Shown: positions 14,512 to 23,745, numbered from the stretch's first letter. The stretch is 64,000 nucleotides of DNA from Catellatospora methionotrophica (GCF_011297335.1 NZ_JAAOTJ010000006.1:186001-250000), one strand, 5' to 3'. Made by a program: numbers and translations. The notes: generated from the letters alone by a model not told the origin.

Positions 14512-16041
14512 ATGGGCGACGCCGCCCAGCGCACGATGCTCGTCTGGTGTCCGGACTGGCCGGTCATCGCCGCCGACCTGCTCGACGGGGTGCCAGCGCA
14601 CCGGCCCGTCGCGGTGCTGCACGCGAATCGGGTCGTCGCCTCCTCTGCCGCCGCCCGTGCCGAAGGAGTGCGGCGTGGCCTGCGTAAACGTGAGGCGCAG
14701 AGCAGGTGCCCGCAGGTGATCACGATCGACTACGACCCGGTCCGCGACGTACGGGCCTTCGAGCCGGTGGTCGGCGCGGTCGAGGAGATCGCGGCCTCGG
14801 TGGCGGTGCTGCGGGCGGGCGTGTGCGCGTTCGCCGCGCGGGGTCCGGCGCGCTACTTCGGGGGCGAGGAGGCCGCCGCGGAGCGGATCGTCGAGCAGGT
14901 CGCGCAGCAGTGCGGGGTGGAGGCCCAGATCGGCGTCGCCGACGGGACGTTCGCCGCGCTGCTGGCCGCCCGCGCCGGGCGGATCATCGACCCCGGGCAG
15001 ACCGCCGCCTTCCTGGCCGCGATGCCGGTGACGACCCTGGACCGGCCCGCGCTGACCAGCCTGCTGCGGCGGCTCGGTGTGCATACCCTCGGGGCTTTCG
15101 CGGAGCTGCCGCCCAGTGACGTGCTGGCCCGGTTCGGGCTCGACGCCGCGCTCGCGCAGCGGCTGGCCGCCGGCCGTGACGACCGGCCGCTCGCGGTCCG
15201 CCAGGCCCCGGCGGAGTTGGAGGTCGAGGAGCGCTACGACGAACCCGTGGACCGGGTCGACAGCGCCGCGTTCGCCGCGCGGGCGCTGGCCGAGCGGCTG
15301 CACGAGCGGCTCGCCGGATACGGCATGGCGGCCACCCGGCTGGCCATCAGCGCGGTCACCGCCGACGGCCGCGAGCTGCACCGGGTATGGCGCCACGACG
15401 GCGTGCTGACCGCGCAGGCCATCGCCGACCGCACCCGCTGGCAGCTGGAGGGGTGGATCACCCAGCGCCGGCTGGCGGCCGGGATCGTCGCGCTGCGGCT
15501 CATCCCGGACGGCCTCGTACGGCAGGCCGGGCTGCAGGCCGGGCTGTGGGGCGACGTCGGGCAGGAACGCGACCGGGCCCACCGGGCGATGCACCGGGTG
15601 CAGGGCATCCTGGGCCCGGAGGCGGTGGTGACCGCGGTGCTCGGCGGCGGCCGTGACCCCGGCGCGCAGGCGACCCTGGTGCCCTGGGGCGACGAGCGGG
15701 CCCCGCAGCGCCCGGACGGCCCGTGGCCAGGGCGGCTGCCGCAGCCGTCCCCGGCCGTGGTGCTGCCCGAGCCGCAACCCGTGCAGCTGCTCGACGCCTC
15801 CGGCGAGGTGCTGCGGGTCAGCGCCCGCCTCGACCTCAGCGCCCCGCCCGCCCGCCTGGTCGTCGACGGCCGGACCGTCGAGGTGACCGGCTGGGCGGGC
15901 CCGTGGCCGGTGGAGGAGCAGTGGTGGGACGGCCGCCGCACCCACCGCTCCGCCCGCCTCCAGGTCCTCCTCGCCACCGGCCGCGCCCTCCTGCTCACCC
16001 TCAACGCCGGCCAGTGGTCCATAACCCTCCACTTCGACTGA
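14512..16041 (+). CDS. imuB: ImuB, catalytically inactive Y-family polymerase homologue
   Basis: A 509-residue Y-family fold that acts as the clamp-binding hub of the SOS mutasome. The N-terminal palm reads TMLVWCPDWPVIAAD, where active Y-family enzymes have a D-x-D motif; the SVDE-type acidic pair is also missing, as expected for ImuB. The helix-hairpin-helix region (LTSLLRRLGVHTLGAFAELPPSDVLARFG) and little-finger domain follow. Near residue 390, ATLVPWGDERAP resembles the QLPLWG-type beta-clamp motif. ATG 14512 lies in a gap that also holds a 65-bp palindrome; a second palindrome follows the stop. Confidence 0.9.
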   Translation: MGDAAQRTMLVWCPDWPVIAADLLDGVPAHRPVAVLHANRVVASSAAARAEGVRRGLRKREAQSRCPQVITIDYDPVRDVRAFEPVVGAVEEIAASVAVLRAGVCAFAARGPARYFGGEEAAAERIVEQVAQQCGVEAQIGVADGTFAALLAARAGRIIDPGQTAAFLAAMPVTTLDRPALTSLLRRLGVHTLGAFAELPPSDVLARFGLDAALAQRLAAGRDDRPLAVRQAPAELEVEERYDEPVDRVDSAAFAARALAERLHERLAGYGMAATRLAISAVTADGRELHRVWRHDGVLTAQAIADRTRWQLEGWITQRRLAAGIVALRLIPDGLVRQAGLQAGLWGDVGQERDRAHRAMHRVQGILGPEAVVTAVLGGGRDPGAQATLVPWGDERAPQRPDGPWPGRLPQPSPAVVLPEPQPVQLLDASGEVLRVSARLDLSAPPARLVVDGRTVEVTGWAGPWPVEEQWWDGRRTHRSARLQVLLATGRALLLTLNAGQWSITLHFD

Positions 16042-16054
16042 CCCGTGATCGACG

Positions 16055-16119
16055 GTGATCGCCGTTTCGTGTCAGAAGGTGGAGTCAGGGCGCAGGTCTG
16101 GACACGAAACGGCGATCAT
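16055..16119. repeat. 65-bp imperfect palindrome, family 1 copy D
   Basis: Begins GTGATCGCCGTTTCGTGTCA and ends CACGAAACGGCGATCAT. The terminal pairs 8:58 and 9:57 are both C-G, a third combination relative to copies A and B. It lies between imuB (stop 16041) and the dnaE2 SOS box (16152), so the two palindromes C and D bracket imuB. Confidence 0.85.
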
Positions 16120-16151
16120 GACAGCCTCGGGGAGCGGAGTGAGCTGGGGTT

Positions 16152-16167
16152 TAGTACAGTTGTTCGA
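16152..16167 (+). promoter_or_regulatory. SOS box and -10 of dnaE2
   Basis: TAGTACAGTTGTTCGA matches the LexA consensus at 10 of 12 fixed positions and ends on the base before the GTG start. A -10 element TACAGT (16155-16160) inside the box is followed by 7 bases and the GTG, so the mRNA is probably leaderless and LexA would block the polymerase directly. Confidence 0.7.
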
Positions 16168-19100
16168 GTGGGGTTCGATAGTCAGGGGCAGTTGCCGTGG
16201 GCGGAGCTGGAGCGGCGGATGCGGGGCGGCCAGGTGGTCGATCCGCTGGCCGCCGACGGGGGTGACGCGCCGGGGTTCTCGCGCAAGCGGGAGCCGTATC
16301 GGGCCGAGCCGGTCGAACGGCCGCGGACCACCGTGCCGTACGCGGAGCTGCACTGCCACACCAACTTCAGTTTCCTGGACGGGGCCAGCGACCCGGAGGA
16401 GCTGGTCGCCGAGGCGGTGCGGCTGGGTCTGGAGGCCCTTGCGATCACCGACCACGACGGGTTCTACGGGGTGGTGCGGTTCGCGGAGGCGGCCCGGGAG
16501 CACGGGCTGCCCACGGTGTTCGGGGCGGAGCTGAACCTGGCCGGGCTGCCGCGCGGCGGGGGAGCGCCCGACCCGGCGGGCACCCACCTGCTGGCGCTGG
16601 CCCGGGGACCGCAGGGCTACGCGAACCTGGCCCGCACCCTGTCCGAGGCGCACCTGCTGGGCGGCGAGAAAGGGCGGCCGTCCTACGAGCTGGGGAAGAT
16701 CGCCGAGACGCTGAACGGGCAGGCGGTGATCCTGACCGGGTGCCGCAAGGGCGCGGTGCCGCACGCGCTGCTCACCGAGGGTGTCGATGCGGCGGCGCGG
16801 GAGCTGGACCGGCTCGCCGACCTGTTCGGCGCGCAGAACGTGGTGGTGGAGCTGACCGACCACGCCGACCCGTCCGACGGCGACCGCAACGAGGTCCTGG
16901 CGTATCTGGCGCAGCGGCGCGGCCTGCCCGTCGTCGCCACGAACAACGTGCACTACCACGGTCCGGCACGGCGGCGGCTGGCCACGGTGACCGCGGCGGT
17001 GCGCGCCCGCACCAGCCTGGACTCCCTCGACGGCTACCTGCCCGCGGCGGCGACCGCGCACCTGCGCTCGGGCGCGGAGATGGCGGCCCGGTTCGCGGCG
17101 ATGCCGTATCCGGGTACGGACCGGGCGGTGGCGTACGCGGCGGAGCTCGGCAAGCAGCTCGCCTTCGACCTGCGGCTGGTCGCCCCGAAGCTGCCGCCGT
17201 TCACCGAGCCGGACGGCACGCGGGTCGACGAGGTGGCGTTCCTGCGCGAGCGCACCTACGAGGGGGCCGCGCAGCGGTACGGGCCCCGGCAGGCGTACCC
17301 GGAGGCCTACGAGCGGATCGACCACGAGCTGAAGATGATCGAGCAGCTGGAGTTTCCCGGCTACTTCCTGGTGGTGTGGGACATCGTGGAGTTCTGCCGT
17401 AGAAGCGACATCTACTGCCAGGGGCGGGGGTCGGCGGCGAACTCGGCGGTCTGCTACGCGCTGCGGATCACCAACGTGGACCCGGTCGGCGGGGAGGGCG
17501 GGCTGCTGTTCGAGCGCTTCCTGGCCCCGGAGCGCGACGGGCCGCCCGACATCGACGTCGACATCGAGTCCGACCGGCGCGAGGAGGTCATCCAGTACGT
17601 CTACCGGCGCTACGACCGGCAGCACACCGCGCAGGTCGCCAACGTCATCTCGTACCGGCCGCGCTCGGCGGTGCGCGACGTGGCCCGCGCGTTCGGCTTC
17701 TCGGCCGGGCAGCAGGACGCCTGGTCCAAGCAGATCGACCGCTGGCACGGGGTGTCGGCCAAGGACGTCGACGGCATCCCGGAGCACGTCATGGAGTACG
17801 CCAACGAGCTGCTCAACGCCCCCCGGCACCTGGGCATCCACTCCGGGGGCATGGTCATCTGCGACCGGCCGGTGATCGAGGTGTGCCCGGTGGAGTGGGC
17901 GCGCATGCCGGGCCGGACCGTGCTGCAGTGGGACAAGGACGACTGCGCGGCGGTCGACCTGGTCAAGTTCGACCTGCTGGGCCTGGGCATGCTGTCGGCG
18001 CTGCACTACGCGTTCGACTTCCTGGGCCAGGAGCTGGACCTCGGCGACCTGAAACCCGACGATCCCGAGGTGTACGAGATGCTGTGCCGCGCCGACACCG
18101 TCGGGGTGTTCCAGGTGGAGAGCCGGGCGCAGATGTCGACGCTGCCCCGGCTGCGCCCGGAGCGCTTCTACGACCTGGTGGTGGAGGTGGCGCTGATCCG
18201 GCCCGGCCCGATCCAGGGCGGTTCGGTGCACCCGTTCATCCGGCGCAAGAACGGGCTGGAGCCGGTCGACATCCCGCACCCGCGCATGCACAACGCGCTG
18301 GCCCGGACGCTGGGCGTGCCGCTGTTCCAGGAGCAGATGATGCAGCTCGCCATCGACGTCGCCGACTTCACCCCGGTGGAGGCCGACCAGCTGCGCCGGG
18401 CGATGGGCTCCAAGCGGTCCATGGACAAGATGGAACGGCTGCGCCGGCGGCTGTACGAGGGCATGGCGGGCAACGGGATCGGGCCGGAGCTGGCCGACGA
18501 CATCTTCGGCAAGCTCGCCGCGTTCGCCAACTACGGCTTCCCGGAGAGCCACGCGATCAGCTTCGCCTACCTGGTGTACGCCAGTGCCTGGCTCAAGCGC
18601 TTCCACCCGGCGGCGTTCTGCGCGGCGCTGCTCGGGGCGCAGCCGATGGGCTTCTACTCGCCGCAGTCGCTGGTCGACGACGCCCGGCGGCACGGCGTGC
18701 GGGTGCGCCGCCCGGACATCAACGCGAGCCTGGTCAAGGCCAACATCGAGTGGGCGCCGGGGGACCGGTCGGGCAGCCTGCCGGGGGAGCAGCCGTCGCA
18801 GTGGGGGCTGGGCGGCCCGGCCGTGCGCCTCGGCCTGGACAGCGTGCGCACGCTCGGGGAGGACGTGGCGAAGCGGATCGTCGAGGAGCGCGCGCACGGC
18901 CCGTACGCCGACATGACCGATCTGGCCCGGCGGGCCCGACTGCCCGCGGCCCAGCTGGAGGCGCTGGCCACCGCGGACGCCTTCGCCTGTTTCGGCCTGG
19001 ACCGCAGGGCGGCGCTGTGGGCGGCGGGCGCGGCCGCCACCGACACCCCGGACCGGCTGCCGGGCACGGTCGTCGGCGTGCACGCGCCGACGCTGCCGGG

Positions 19101-19515
19101 CATGGACGCGGTGGACAAGCTGGTCGCCGACGTGTGGGCGACCGGGCTGTCGCCGGACGACCACCCGATCCGGCTGGTACGCGAGCGGCTGGCCGCGCAG
19201 GGAGCGCTGCCGATCGCGCGGCTCACCGGGGTCGAGCACGGGTCCCGGGTGCTGGTCGGCGGCCTGGTCACGCACCGGCAGCGGCCGGCCACCGCGGGCG
19301 GGGTGACGTTCCTGAACCTGGAGGACGAGACGGGGATGCTCAACGTGGTCTGCTCGCCGGGCCTGTGGCTGCGCCACCGCACGGTGGCCCGGGGCAGCGC
19401 AGCGTTACTGGTCCGGGGGCGGCTGGAGTCGTCGTCGGGGGTGCGCAACCTGGTCGCGGACCAGCTCGCGCCGCTGACCGTGGCGACCCCGGTCGCCTCG
19501 CGGGACTTCCGTTAG
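16168..19515 (+). CDS. dnaE2: error-prone DNA polymerase DnaE2
   Basis: A 1115-residue C-family polymerase, the catalytic member of the ImuA'-ImuB-DnaE2 translesion system. The PHP domain begins YAELHCHTNFSFLDGAS and includes ITDHDGFYG. The palm carries CQGRGSAANSAVCYALRIT and the catalytic PPDIDVDIESDRREEV. FANYGFPESHAISFAYLVYASAWLKR and the C-terminal OB fold (VLVGGLVTHRQRPATAGGVTFLNLEDETG) are clear. The shorter length and absent tau-binding tail fit DnaE2 rather than replicative DnaE1. The GTG at 16168 is fixed by the leaderless SOS promoter; an open frame upstream to 16045 would run through the palindrome and is rejected. Confidence 0.95.
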   Translation: MGFDSQGQLPWAELERRMRGGQVVDPLAADGGDAPGFSRKREPYRAEPVERPRTTVPYAELHCHTNFSFLDGASDPEELVAEAVRLGLEALAITDHDGFYGVVRFAEAAREHGLPTVFGAELNLAGLPRGGGAPDPAGTHLLALARGPQGYANLARTLSEAHLLGGEKGRPSYELGKIAETLNGQAVILTGCRKGAVPHALLTEGVDAAARELDRLADLFGAQNVVVELTDHADPSDGDRNEVLAYLAQRRGLPVVATNNVHYHGPARRRLATVTAAVRARTSLDSLDGYLPAAATAHLRSGAEMAARFAAMPYPGTDRAVAYAAELGKQLAFDLRLVAPKLPPFTEPDGTRVDEVAFLRERTYEGAAQRYGPRQAYPEAYERIDHELKMIEQLEFPGYFLVVWDIVEFCRRSDIYCQGRGSAANSAVCYALRITNVDPVGGEGGLLFERFLAPERDGPPDIDVDIESDRREEVIQYVYRRYDRQHTAQVANVISYRPRSAVRDVARAFGFSAGQQDAWSKQIDRWHGVSAKDVDGIPEHVMEYANELLNAPRHLGIHSGGMVICDRPVIEVCPVEWARMPGRTVLQWDKDDCAAVDLVKFDLLGLGMLSALHYAFDFLGQELDLGDLKPDDPEVYEMLCRADTVGVFQVESRAQMSTLPRLRPERFYDLVVEVALIRPGPIQGGSVHPFIRRKNGLEPVDIPHPRMHNALARTLGVPLFQEQMMQLAIDVADFTPVEADQLRRAMGSKRSMDKMERLRRRLYEGMAGNGIGPELADDIFGKLAAFANYGFPESHAISFAYLVYASAWLKRFHPAAFCAALLGAQPMGFYSPQSLVDDARRHGVRVRRPDINASLVKANIEWAPGDRSGSLPGEQPSQWGLGGPAVRLGLDSVRTLGEDVAKRIVEERAHGPYADMTDLARRARLPAAQLEALATADAFACFGLDRRAALWAAGAAATDTPDRLPGTVVGVHAPTLPGMDAVDKLVADVWATGLSPDDHPIRLVRERLAAQGALPIARLTGVEHGSRVLVGGLVTHRQRPATAGGVTFLNLEDETGMLNVVCSPGLWLRHRTVARGSAALLVRGRLESSSGVRNLVADQLAPLTVATPVASRDFR

Positions 19516-19626
19516 TAGCGCGGCGATTACCGCCAGTCTATAAAGGACGACCGTACGTCTTGTGTGGACCTGAAACTGCCGATAACGTTCGCTCGACCCA
19601 TCACCCCTGGGACGAACGGACACCAG

Positions 19627-20928
19627 ATGCGGAAAACGTCGTCGATCGTGGCCGGCTGCGGCCTGATGCTCGCCACCCTGGTCACCTCCCTGCCCGCCCA
19701 GGCCGTGCCGGCGCTCACCGTGGACTGCCAGGTCGCCGCGCCCGCCACCGGGCTCACCGCGGGTCTGACCGCCGACCGCGCGCCCGCATACGGGCAGTGG
19801 CTCGACACCGAACCGGCCCGGCAGGCCAACCGCGCCGTGCAGACGGCCGCGCGGCAGGCGCTCGGCGTGACGGGGGCCAAGGAGCGCATCGCCGACCAGG
19901 TGCGCCGCGGATACATCGGCACCGCGATCGACCACAACACGCAGACGGTGACCATCGTGGTCACCCCGGAGCAGCGCACCCGCGCGGCCGGCCTCGACAG
20001 CAGCCTGGCCGGCGCGTCGCGGGCCGCCGACGGCGCCCTCGCCATGAAGACGGCCGTCAAGGTCGGCTGCTTCTCCGCCGAGCGCCTGGCCGCCGCCGAC
20101 GAGCTGCTGTCCGGCCGCGCCTGGCACCCCGACGCGGCGCGGGCGTCGTTCAGCTACAGCCTGCGCGCCGCGGACTCCCGCTTCCAGGTCACCTTCGACC
20201 CGCGCTTCCCGGCCGCCGCGCAGGCGCTGCGCGACCAGCTGGGCGAGGTCGCCGAGGTCATGCTCGACACCGCCCCGCGCACCGGCCGCCTCAACGACGG
20301 CGAGGCCCACTTCGGCGGCGCGGGCGTACGGGTCAACTCCGGCGCGACCAACACCTGCACCACCGGTTTCGTCGCCCGGCGCAAGTCGGTCACCGGCGAC
20401 ACCGCCGTCTACACCGGCGGCATCAGCGCCGCGCACTGCTTCGGCAACGGGCAGAAGATCTACTCGTCGACGCAGTACTGGGGCACCGCCTCCCGGGAGA
20501 GCGACTACCCGTCGTACGACATGCTGTTCGTCGGCGCGGCCACGGAGACCTACGACAACGTCATCCACACCGACCCGTGCTGCCCGACCCAGCGCAACAT
20601 CACCGCCAAGCGCGACCCGCTGATCGGTGACGTGGTCTGCCTCAGCGGCATGACCACCAAGGCCACCTGCGGCGTCACCGTGATCAGCCTGAACGCCATG
20701 ATCTGCGACGCGGAGGGCTGCACCGGCGGGCTCATGGAGGGCGGCCGGGGCGGCGACATCATCGTGCGGACCGGTGACTCCGGCGGCCCGGTCTACATCA
20801 GATCCGGCACCAGCAACGCCATCGCGCTCGGGATGATCATCGGCTGCACCAGCGGCTGCCGCGGGGTCGTCGCCGAGCAGCTGACCAACATCGAGTCCCA
20901 CCTCAACGCCACCATCCTCACCTCCTGA
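19627..20928 (+). CDS. secreted trypsin-fold serine protease
   Basis: A 433-residue secreted protein. Residues 1-26 are a signal peptide (MRKTSSIVAGCG...SLPAQA). A ~200-residue propeptide-like region follows, and then a chymotrypsin-fold protease. The triad is readable: His270 in SAAHCF, Asp298 in SYDMLFV and Ser385 in TGDSGGPV. Several Cys pairs (CTTGF, CCPTQ, CLSG...CGV, CDAEGC, CTSGC) suggest disulfides in the mature enzyme. Specificity is not predictable. A TATAAA -10 candidate at 19539-19544 lies in the gap after dnaE2, so it is probably transcribed separately. A PASTA lipoprotein gene follows 30 bases later and may be co-expressed. Confidence 0.85.
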   Translation: MRKTSSIVAGCGLMLATLVTSLPAQAVPALTVDCQVAAPATGLTAGLTADRAPAYGQWLDTEPARQANRAVQTAARQALGVTGAKERIADQVRRGYIGTAIDHNTQTVTIVVTPEQRTRAAGLDSSLAGASRAADGALAMKTAVKVGCFSAERLAAADELLSGRAWHPDAARASFSYSLRAADSRFQVTFDPRFPAAAQALRDQLGEVAEVMLDTAPRTGRLNDGEAHFGGAGVRVNSGATNTCTTGFVARRKSVTGDTAVYTGGISAAHCFGNGQKIYSSTQYWGTASRESDYPSYDMLFVGAATETYDNVIHTDPCCPTQRNITAKRDPLIGDVVCLSGMTTKATCGVTVISLNAMICDAEGCTGGLMEGGRGGDIIVRTGDSGGPVYIRSGTSNAIALGMIIGCTSGCRGVVAEQLTNIESHLNATILTS

Positions 20929-20958
20929 GGCGGGCGCGTCACGTACGAAAGGCTGGAC

Positions 20959-21684
20959 ATGAGCGGACAGCGGAGCTGGCCGGCGCGGATCGCCGTGCTC
21001 GCGCTCGCCGGTGCGGTCGCCGGATGCGCCGCGCGCAACCTGCCGCCCGCGGCCGTGCCGGAGCCCACCGCCGACGCGGTGACCGTCACGACCCGGGTGC
21101 CGCAGGTCGTGGACGGCGGCGTCAAGGTGCTGGACAAGGAGTTCAGCAAGGCCGGGCTGGTGCCCCTGGTCAAGTACGAGCCGGGGCTGCTGCTCGAACG
21201 CGGCGTCGTCGCGGTCACCGACCCGCCCGGCGGCACCAGCCTGCCCCGGGGCAGCGTCGTCCGGGTCGTGGTGGCGGGCGAGCCGGCCACCCTCGACGAG
21301 TACATCCGCGGGCACTGGGAGACGTTCGTCGGCACCGGCATCGACGCCAAGGGCACCGTGGTGCTCGGCGTACACGAGGGCAACGGGCTGCCGGGTGTCG
21401 TCGAGGGCGTCGAGAAGTACGTCAAAGGCAAGCCGTACCGGCTGGTTACCTGCCCGAACTCGCGCGTCGACCTGGAGAAGGTGGTCGTCGAGCTGAGCGA
21501 GCGCCGCTTCCTGCCCACCGCGTCGGCGCTGAAGTTCTCGCTGAGCATCGACGGCTACGCATGCGCCGTGCAGATGCGCGCCGACCTCAACGACGAGGAG
21601 ACAGCCCAGCTCATGGAGAAGTTCGGCGCGAAACTCGTGATCGAACGCGGGCCGGTCGAGGGCAGGTTGCGCGGCGATGGCTGA
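20959..21684 (+). CDS. PASTA-domain lipoprotein
   Basis: A 241-residue protein with a lipoprotein signal (RIAVLALAGAVAGC, Cys22 as the lipidation site). A PASTA-like domain follows, about residues 48-112: VPQVVDGGVKVLDKEFSKAGLVPLV through TDPPGGTSLPRGSVVRVVVA, with the typical P-G-x-S/T-x-V pattern. The C-terminal ~120 residues (VTCPNSRVDLEKVVVELSERRFLPT) are not recognised. PASTA domains bind peptidoglycan fragments or beta-lactams in kinases and PBPs; here the protein would sit on the outer face of the membrane. Start ATG 20959 has GAAAGG upstream. It lies between a secreted protease and a methyltransferase. Confidence 0.7.
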   Translation: MSGQRSWPARIAVLALAGAVAGCAARNLPPAAVPEPTADAVTVTTRVPQVVDGGVKVLDKEFSKAGLVPLVKYEPGLLLERGVVAVTDPPGGTSLPRGSVVRVVVAGEPATLDEYIRGHWETFVGTGIDAKGTVVLGVHEGNGLPGVVEGVEKYVKGKPYRLVTCPNSRVDLEKVVVELSERRFLPTASALKFSLSIDGYACAVQMRADLNDEETAQLMEKFGAKLVIERGPVEGRLRGDG

Positions 21685-21730
21685 CCACCGCCCGGACGGC
21701 GTGCCCCTACGGCCGCCCGTCGGCGGCCGC

Positions 21731-21736
21731 TAGGCT
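21731..21736 (+). promoter_or_regulatory. -10 element TAGGCT of the methyltransferase gene (leaderless)
   Basis: TAGGCT is followed by 7 bases and the GTG start at 21744, the same spacing as at metF and dinB. It selects this GTG as the start. Confidence 0.55.
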
Positions 21737-21743
21737 CGGGCGC

Positions 21744-22532
21744 GTGGAGCGAACTGTGGCACAAGCGCGCATTGCGGGACCCCGTACCGCCGTGATCTGG
21801 TCGGTGCTGCGCGGTGAGCTGGCCGGACAGGACGGCCGCCCGCTCAGCGTCGTCGACGTCGGCGGCGGCACGGGCGGCTTCGCCGTGCCGCTGGCCGAAG
21901 CCGGACACACGGTGACCGTCGTCGATCCGAGCCCGGACGCGCTGGCGTCGCTGCTGCGCCGGGCCACCGACGCGGGCGTCGCCGACCGGGTGCGCGCGCT
22001 GCAGGGCGACGCCGACTCGCTCGGCGACCTCGTCCCGCCCGCCGCCGCCGACCTGGTGCTCTGCCACGCCGTGTTCGAGTTCGTCGACGACCCCGACGCG
22101 GTCGCGCGGGCGCTGCACGACGCGCTGCGGCCGGGCGGCGCGGCCAGCATCCTGGTCGCCAACCGGGCCGCCGCGGTGCTGTCGCGCGCGGTCGCCGGGC
22201 AGTGGCAGGCCGCGGCCGCGCTGCTGGGCGCCGGTGGCGAGGCCACGGAGACCCGCACCGCGGGCGGGTCGCCGGGAACCGCCGGGGTCACCGGGCGGGA
22301 CACGGTGCGCCGCCGGTTCGACCTGCTGAGCGCGGAAGCACTGCTGGCCGAGGCCGGGCTGCACGTCGAGCAGGCGCACGGGGTGCGCGTGGTCGCCGAC
22401 CTGGTGTCCGGCGTGGTCGCCGACGCCGACCCGGCGGCCCTGCTGGCCTTCGAGCTGGCCGCCGCGGCCGTGCCGCCGTACCGGGACGTGGCGACCCAGC
22501 TGCACCTGCTGGCCCGCCGCCGCGGCCACTGA
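21744..22532 (+). CDS. class I SAM-dependent methyltransferase
   Basis: A 262-residue Rossmann-fold methyltransferase. Motif I reads VVDVGGGTGGFAVPLAEAG, followed by the acidic end of strand 2 (VTVVDPSPDAL), a GDADSL loop binding the adenine side, and motif IV as DLVLCHAVFEFVDDP. The C-terminal part (RRRFDLLSAEALLAEAGL, VVADLV) resembles CmoA/UbiE-type small-molecule or tRNA methyltransferases, but the substrate is unknown. The phosphodiesterase-like gene follows after 15 bases and dinB after that, an arrangement I believe is common in related actinobacteria, so the three may be expressed together. Confidence 0.85.
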   Translation: MERTVAQARIAGPRTAVIWSVLRGELAGQDGRPLSVVDVGGGTGGFAVPLAEAGHTVTVVDPSPDALASLLRRATDAGVADRVRALQGDADSLGDLVPPAAADLVLCHAVFEFVDDPDAVARALHDALRPGGAASILVANRAAAVLSRAVAGQWQAAAALLGAGGEATETRTAGGSPGTAGVTGRDTVRRRFDLLSAEALLAEAGLHVEQAHGVRVVADLVSGVVADADPAALLAFELAAAAVPPYRDVATQLHLLARRRGH

Positions 22533-22547
22533 CCCCTGGAGGCCGCC

Positions 22548-23693
22548 GTGTTCGTCGCGCCGAACTACGACCAGGGCACCCTGGCCGACGTGCTGCCCGG
22601 CGCGCTGGCCGCGCTCGGAGTGCCCGGCCTGCCCGACCGGCTGGGCCTGAGCGCCCGGCTCGACGGTGTACGCCGTCTCGCGGTGCTGCTCGTCGACGGG
22701 ATGGGCCACCACCAGCTGCCCGCGATGGCCCCGGTCGCCCCGGTGATCGCGGCGACCCTGCGCGGCGAGCTCGGCCTGGCGCTGTCCACCACCTGCGGCT
22801 TCCCGTCGACCACCCCGACCAGCCTGATCAGCCTCGCCACCGGCGCGCTGCCCGGCGCGCACGGCGTGCTGGCGTTCAACACCATCGTGCCGAGCACCGG
22901 CCGGGTGCTCAACCACACCGTCTGGGCCGACGACCCGCCGCCCCGGGAGTGGGTGCCGGTGCCGCCGCTGTACGCCGCCGCGGCCGCCGCCGGGATCGAC
23001 ACCACCGTGGTCAACCGCCCCGAGTACGCGGGCAGTGGCCTGACAACGGCGACCAGCGCGGGCGCGCGTTACCTGCCCGCCGTCGACGTCGACTCCCTCG
23101 CCACCGGCATGCTCACCGCGCTCAAGGAGGCCCCGGCCCGCGCCCTGGTCTACGGCTACCACCCGCAGCTGGACAAGGCCGGGCACGCGTTCGGCCTCAC
23201 CTCGGCGCAGTGGAGCGCGGCCGCGGCCGAGGTGGACGACCTGCTGTCCCGGCTGGTCGACGGCCTGCCCGAGGATGCCGCACTGCTGGTCACCTCCGAC
23301 CACGGCCAACTCGACGTGCCCGCCGACCGGCGCATCGACGCCCACGCCGACTCGGCGCTGTCGGCCGGGGTACGGGTCGTCACCGGCGAGCCCCGCGTCC
23401 GCTACCTGCACACCGAGCCCGGCGCGACCCCCGACGTGCTCGCCGCCTGGCGGGCGCTGGCCGGACACGCGGCCTGGATCGGCACCCGCGAGGAGGCCGT
23501 CGCCACCGGCTGGTACGGCCCCCTCGGCGAGCGCCACGCCGCCCGCCTCGGCGACGTGGTGGTGGTCTGCCGCGACGACTGGGCGATCCTGGCCACCGCC
23601 ACCGACCCGGCCTCGGTCTCCAGCCTGGTAGCCATGCACGGCTCCCTCACCGAACCCGAGATGCGCATCCCCCTGCTCGTCTACCGCCCCTGA
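22548..23693 (+). CDS. alkaline phosphatase-superfamily (phosphodiesterase-type) protein
   Basis: A 381-residue protein of the nucleotide pyrophosphatase/phosphodiesterase branch. The metal-binding residues appear in order: VLLVDGMGHHQL near residue 47, the nucleophile region CGFPSTTPTSLISLATG (Thr), YGYHPQLDKAGHAFG, and LVTSDHGQLDV (Asp-His pair). No signal peptide or membrane span is visible, so it is probably cytosolic, which is unusual for this superfamily. Substrate unknown. The GTG start has CTGGAGG upstream and lies 15 bases after the methyltransferase stop. Confidence 0.82.
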   Translation: MFVAPNYDQGTLADVLPGALAALGVPGLPDRLGLSARLDGVRRLAVLLVDGMGHHQLPAMAPVAPVIAATLRGELGLALSTTCGFPSTTPTSLISLATGALPGAHGVLAFNTIVPSTGRVLNHTVWADDPPPREWVPVPPLYAAAAAAGIDTTVVNRPEYAGSGLTTATSAGARYLPAVDVDSLATGMLTALKEAPARALVYGYHPQLDKAGHAFGLTSAQWSAAAAEVDDLLSRLVDGLPEDAALLVTSDHGQLDVPADRRIDAHADSALSAGVRVVTGEPRVRYLHTEPGATPDVLAAWRALAGHAAWIGTREEAVATGWYGPLGERHAARLGDVVVVCRDDWAILATATDPASVSSLVAMHGSLTEPEMRIPLLVYRP

Positions 23694-23732
23694 TCCCAGC
23701 GGCGTCTGCACGGGGATGTCTCACCTCGGCGG

Positions 23733-23738
23733 TAGCGT
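23733..23738 (+). promoter_or_regulatory. -10 element TAGCGT of dinB (leaderless)
   Basis: TAGCGT is 7 bases upstream of GTG 23746. No LexA-type box is visible near it, in contrast to dnaE2, so dinB is probably not directly SOS-controlled here. Confidence 0.5.
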
Positions 23739-23745
23739 CGTGGCT

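Noticed and set aside
16045-16167. Upstream extension of dnaE2 to 16045
   Set aside because: It would translate through the 65-bp palindrome and the SOS box. The -10 to GTG spacing and the family N-terminus support 16168.
16072-19377. An 1100-codon open frame antisense to dnaE2
   Set aside because: Long antisense frames arise from high third-position GC. This one mirrors a clear polymerase gene and has a low-complexity Gln/His/Arg/Val composition with no domain.
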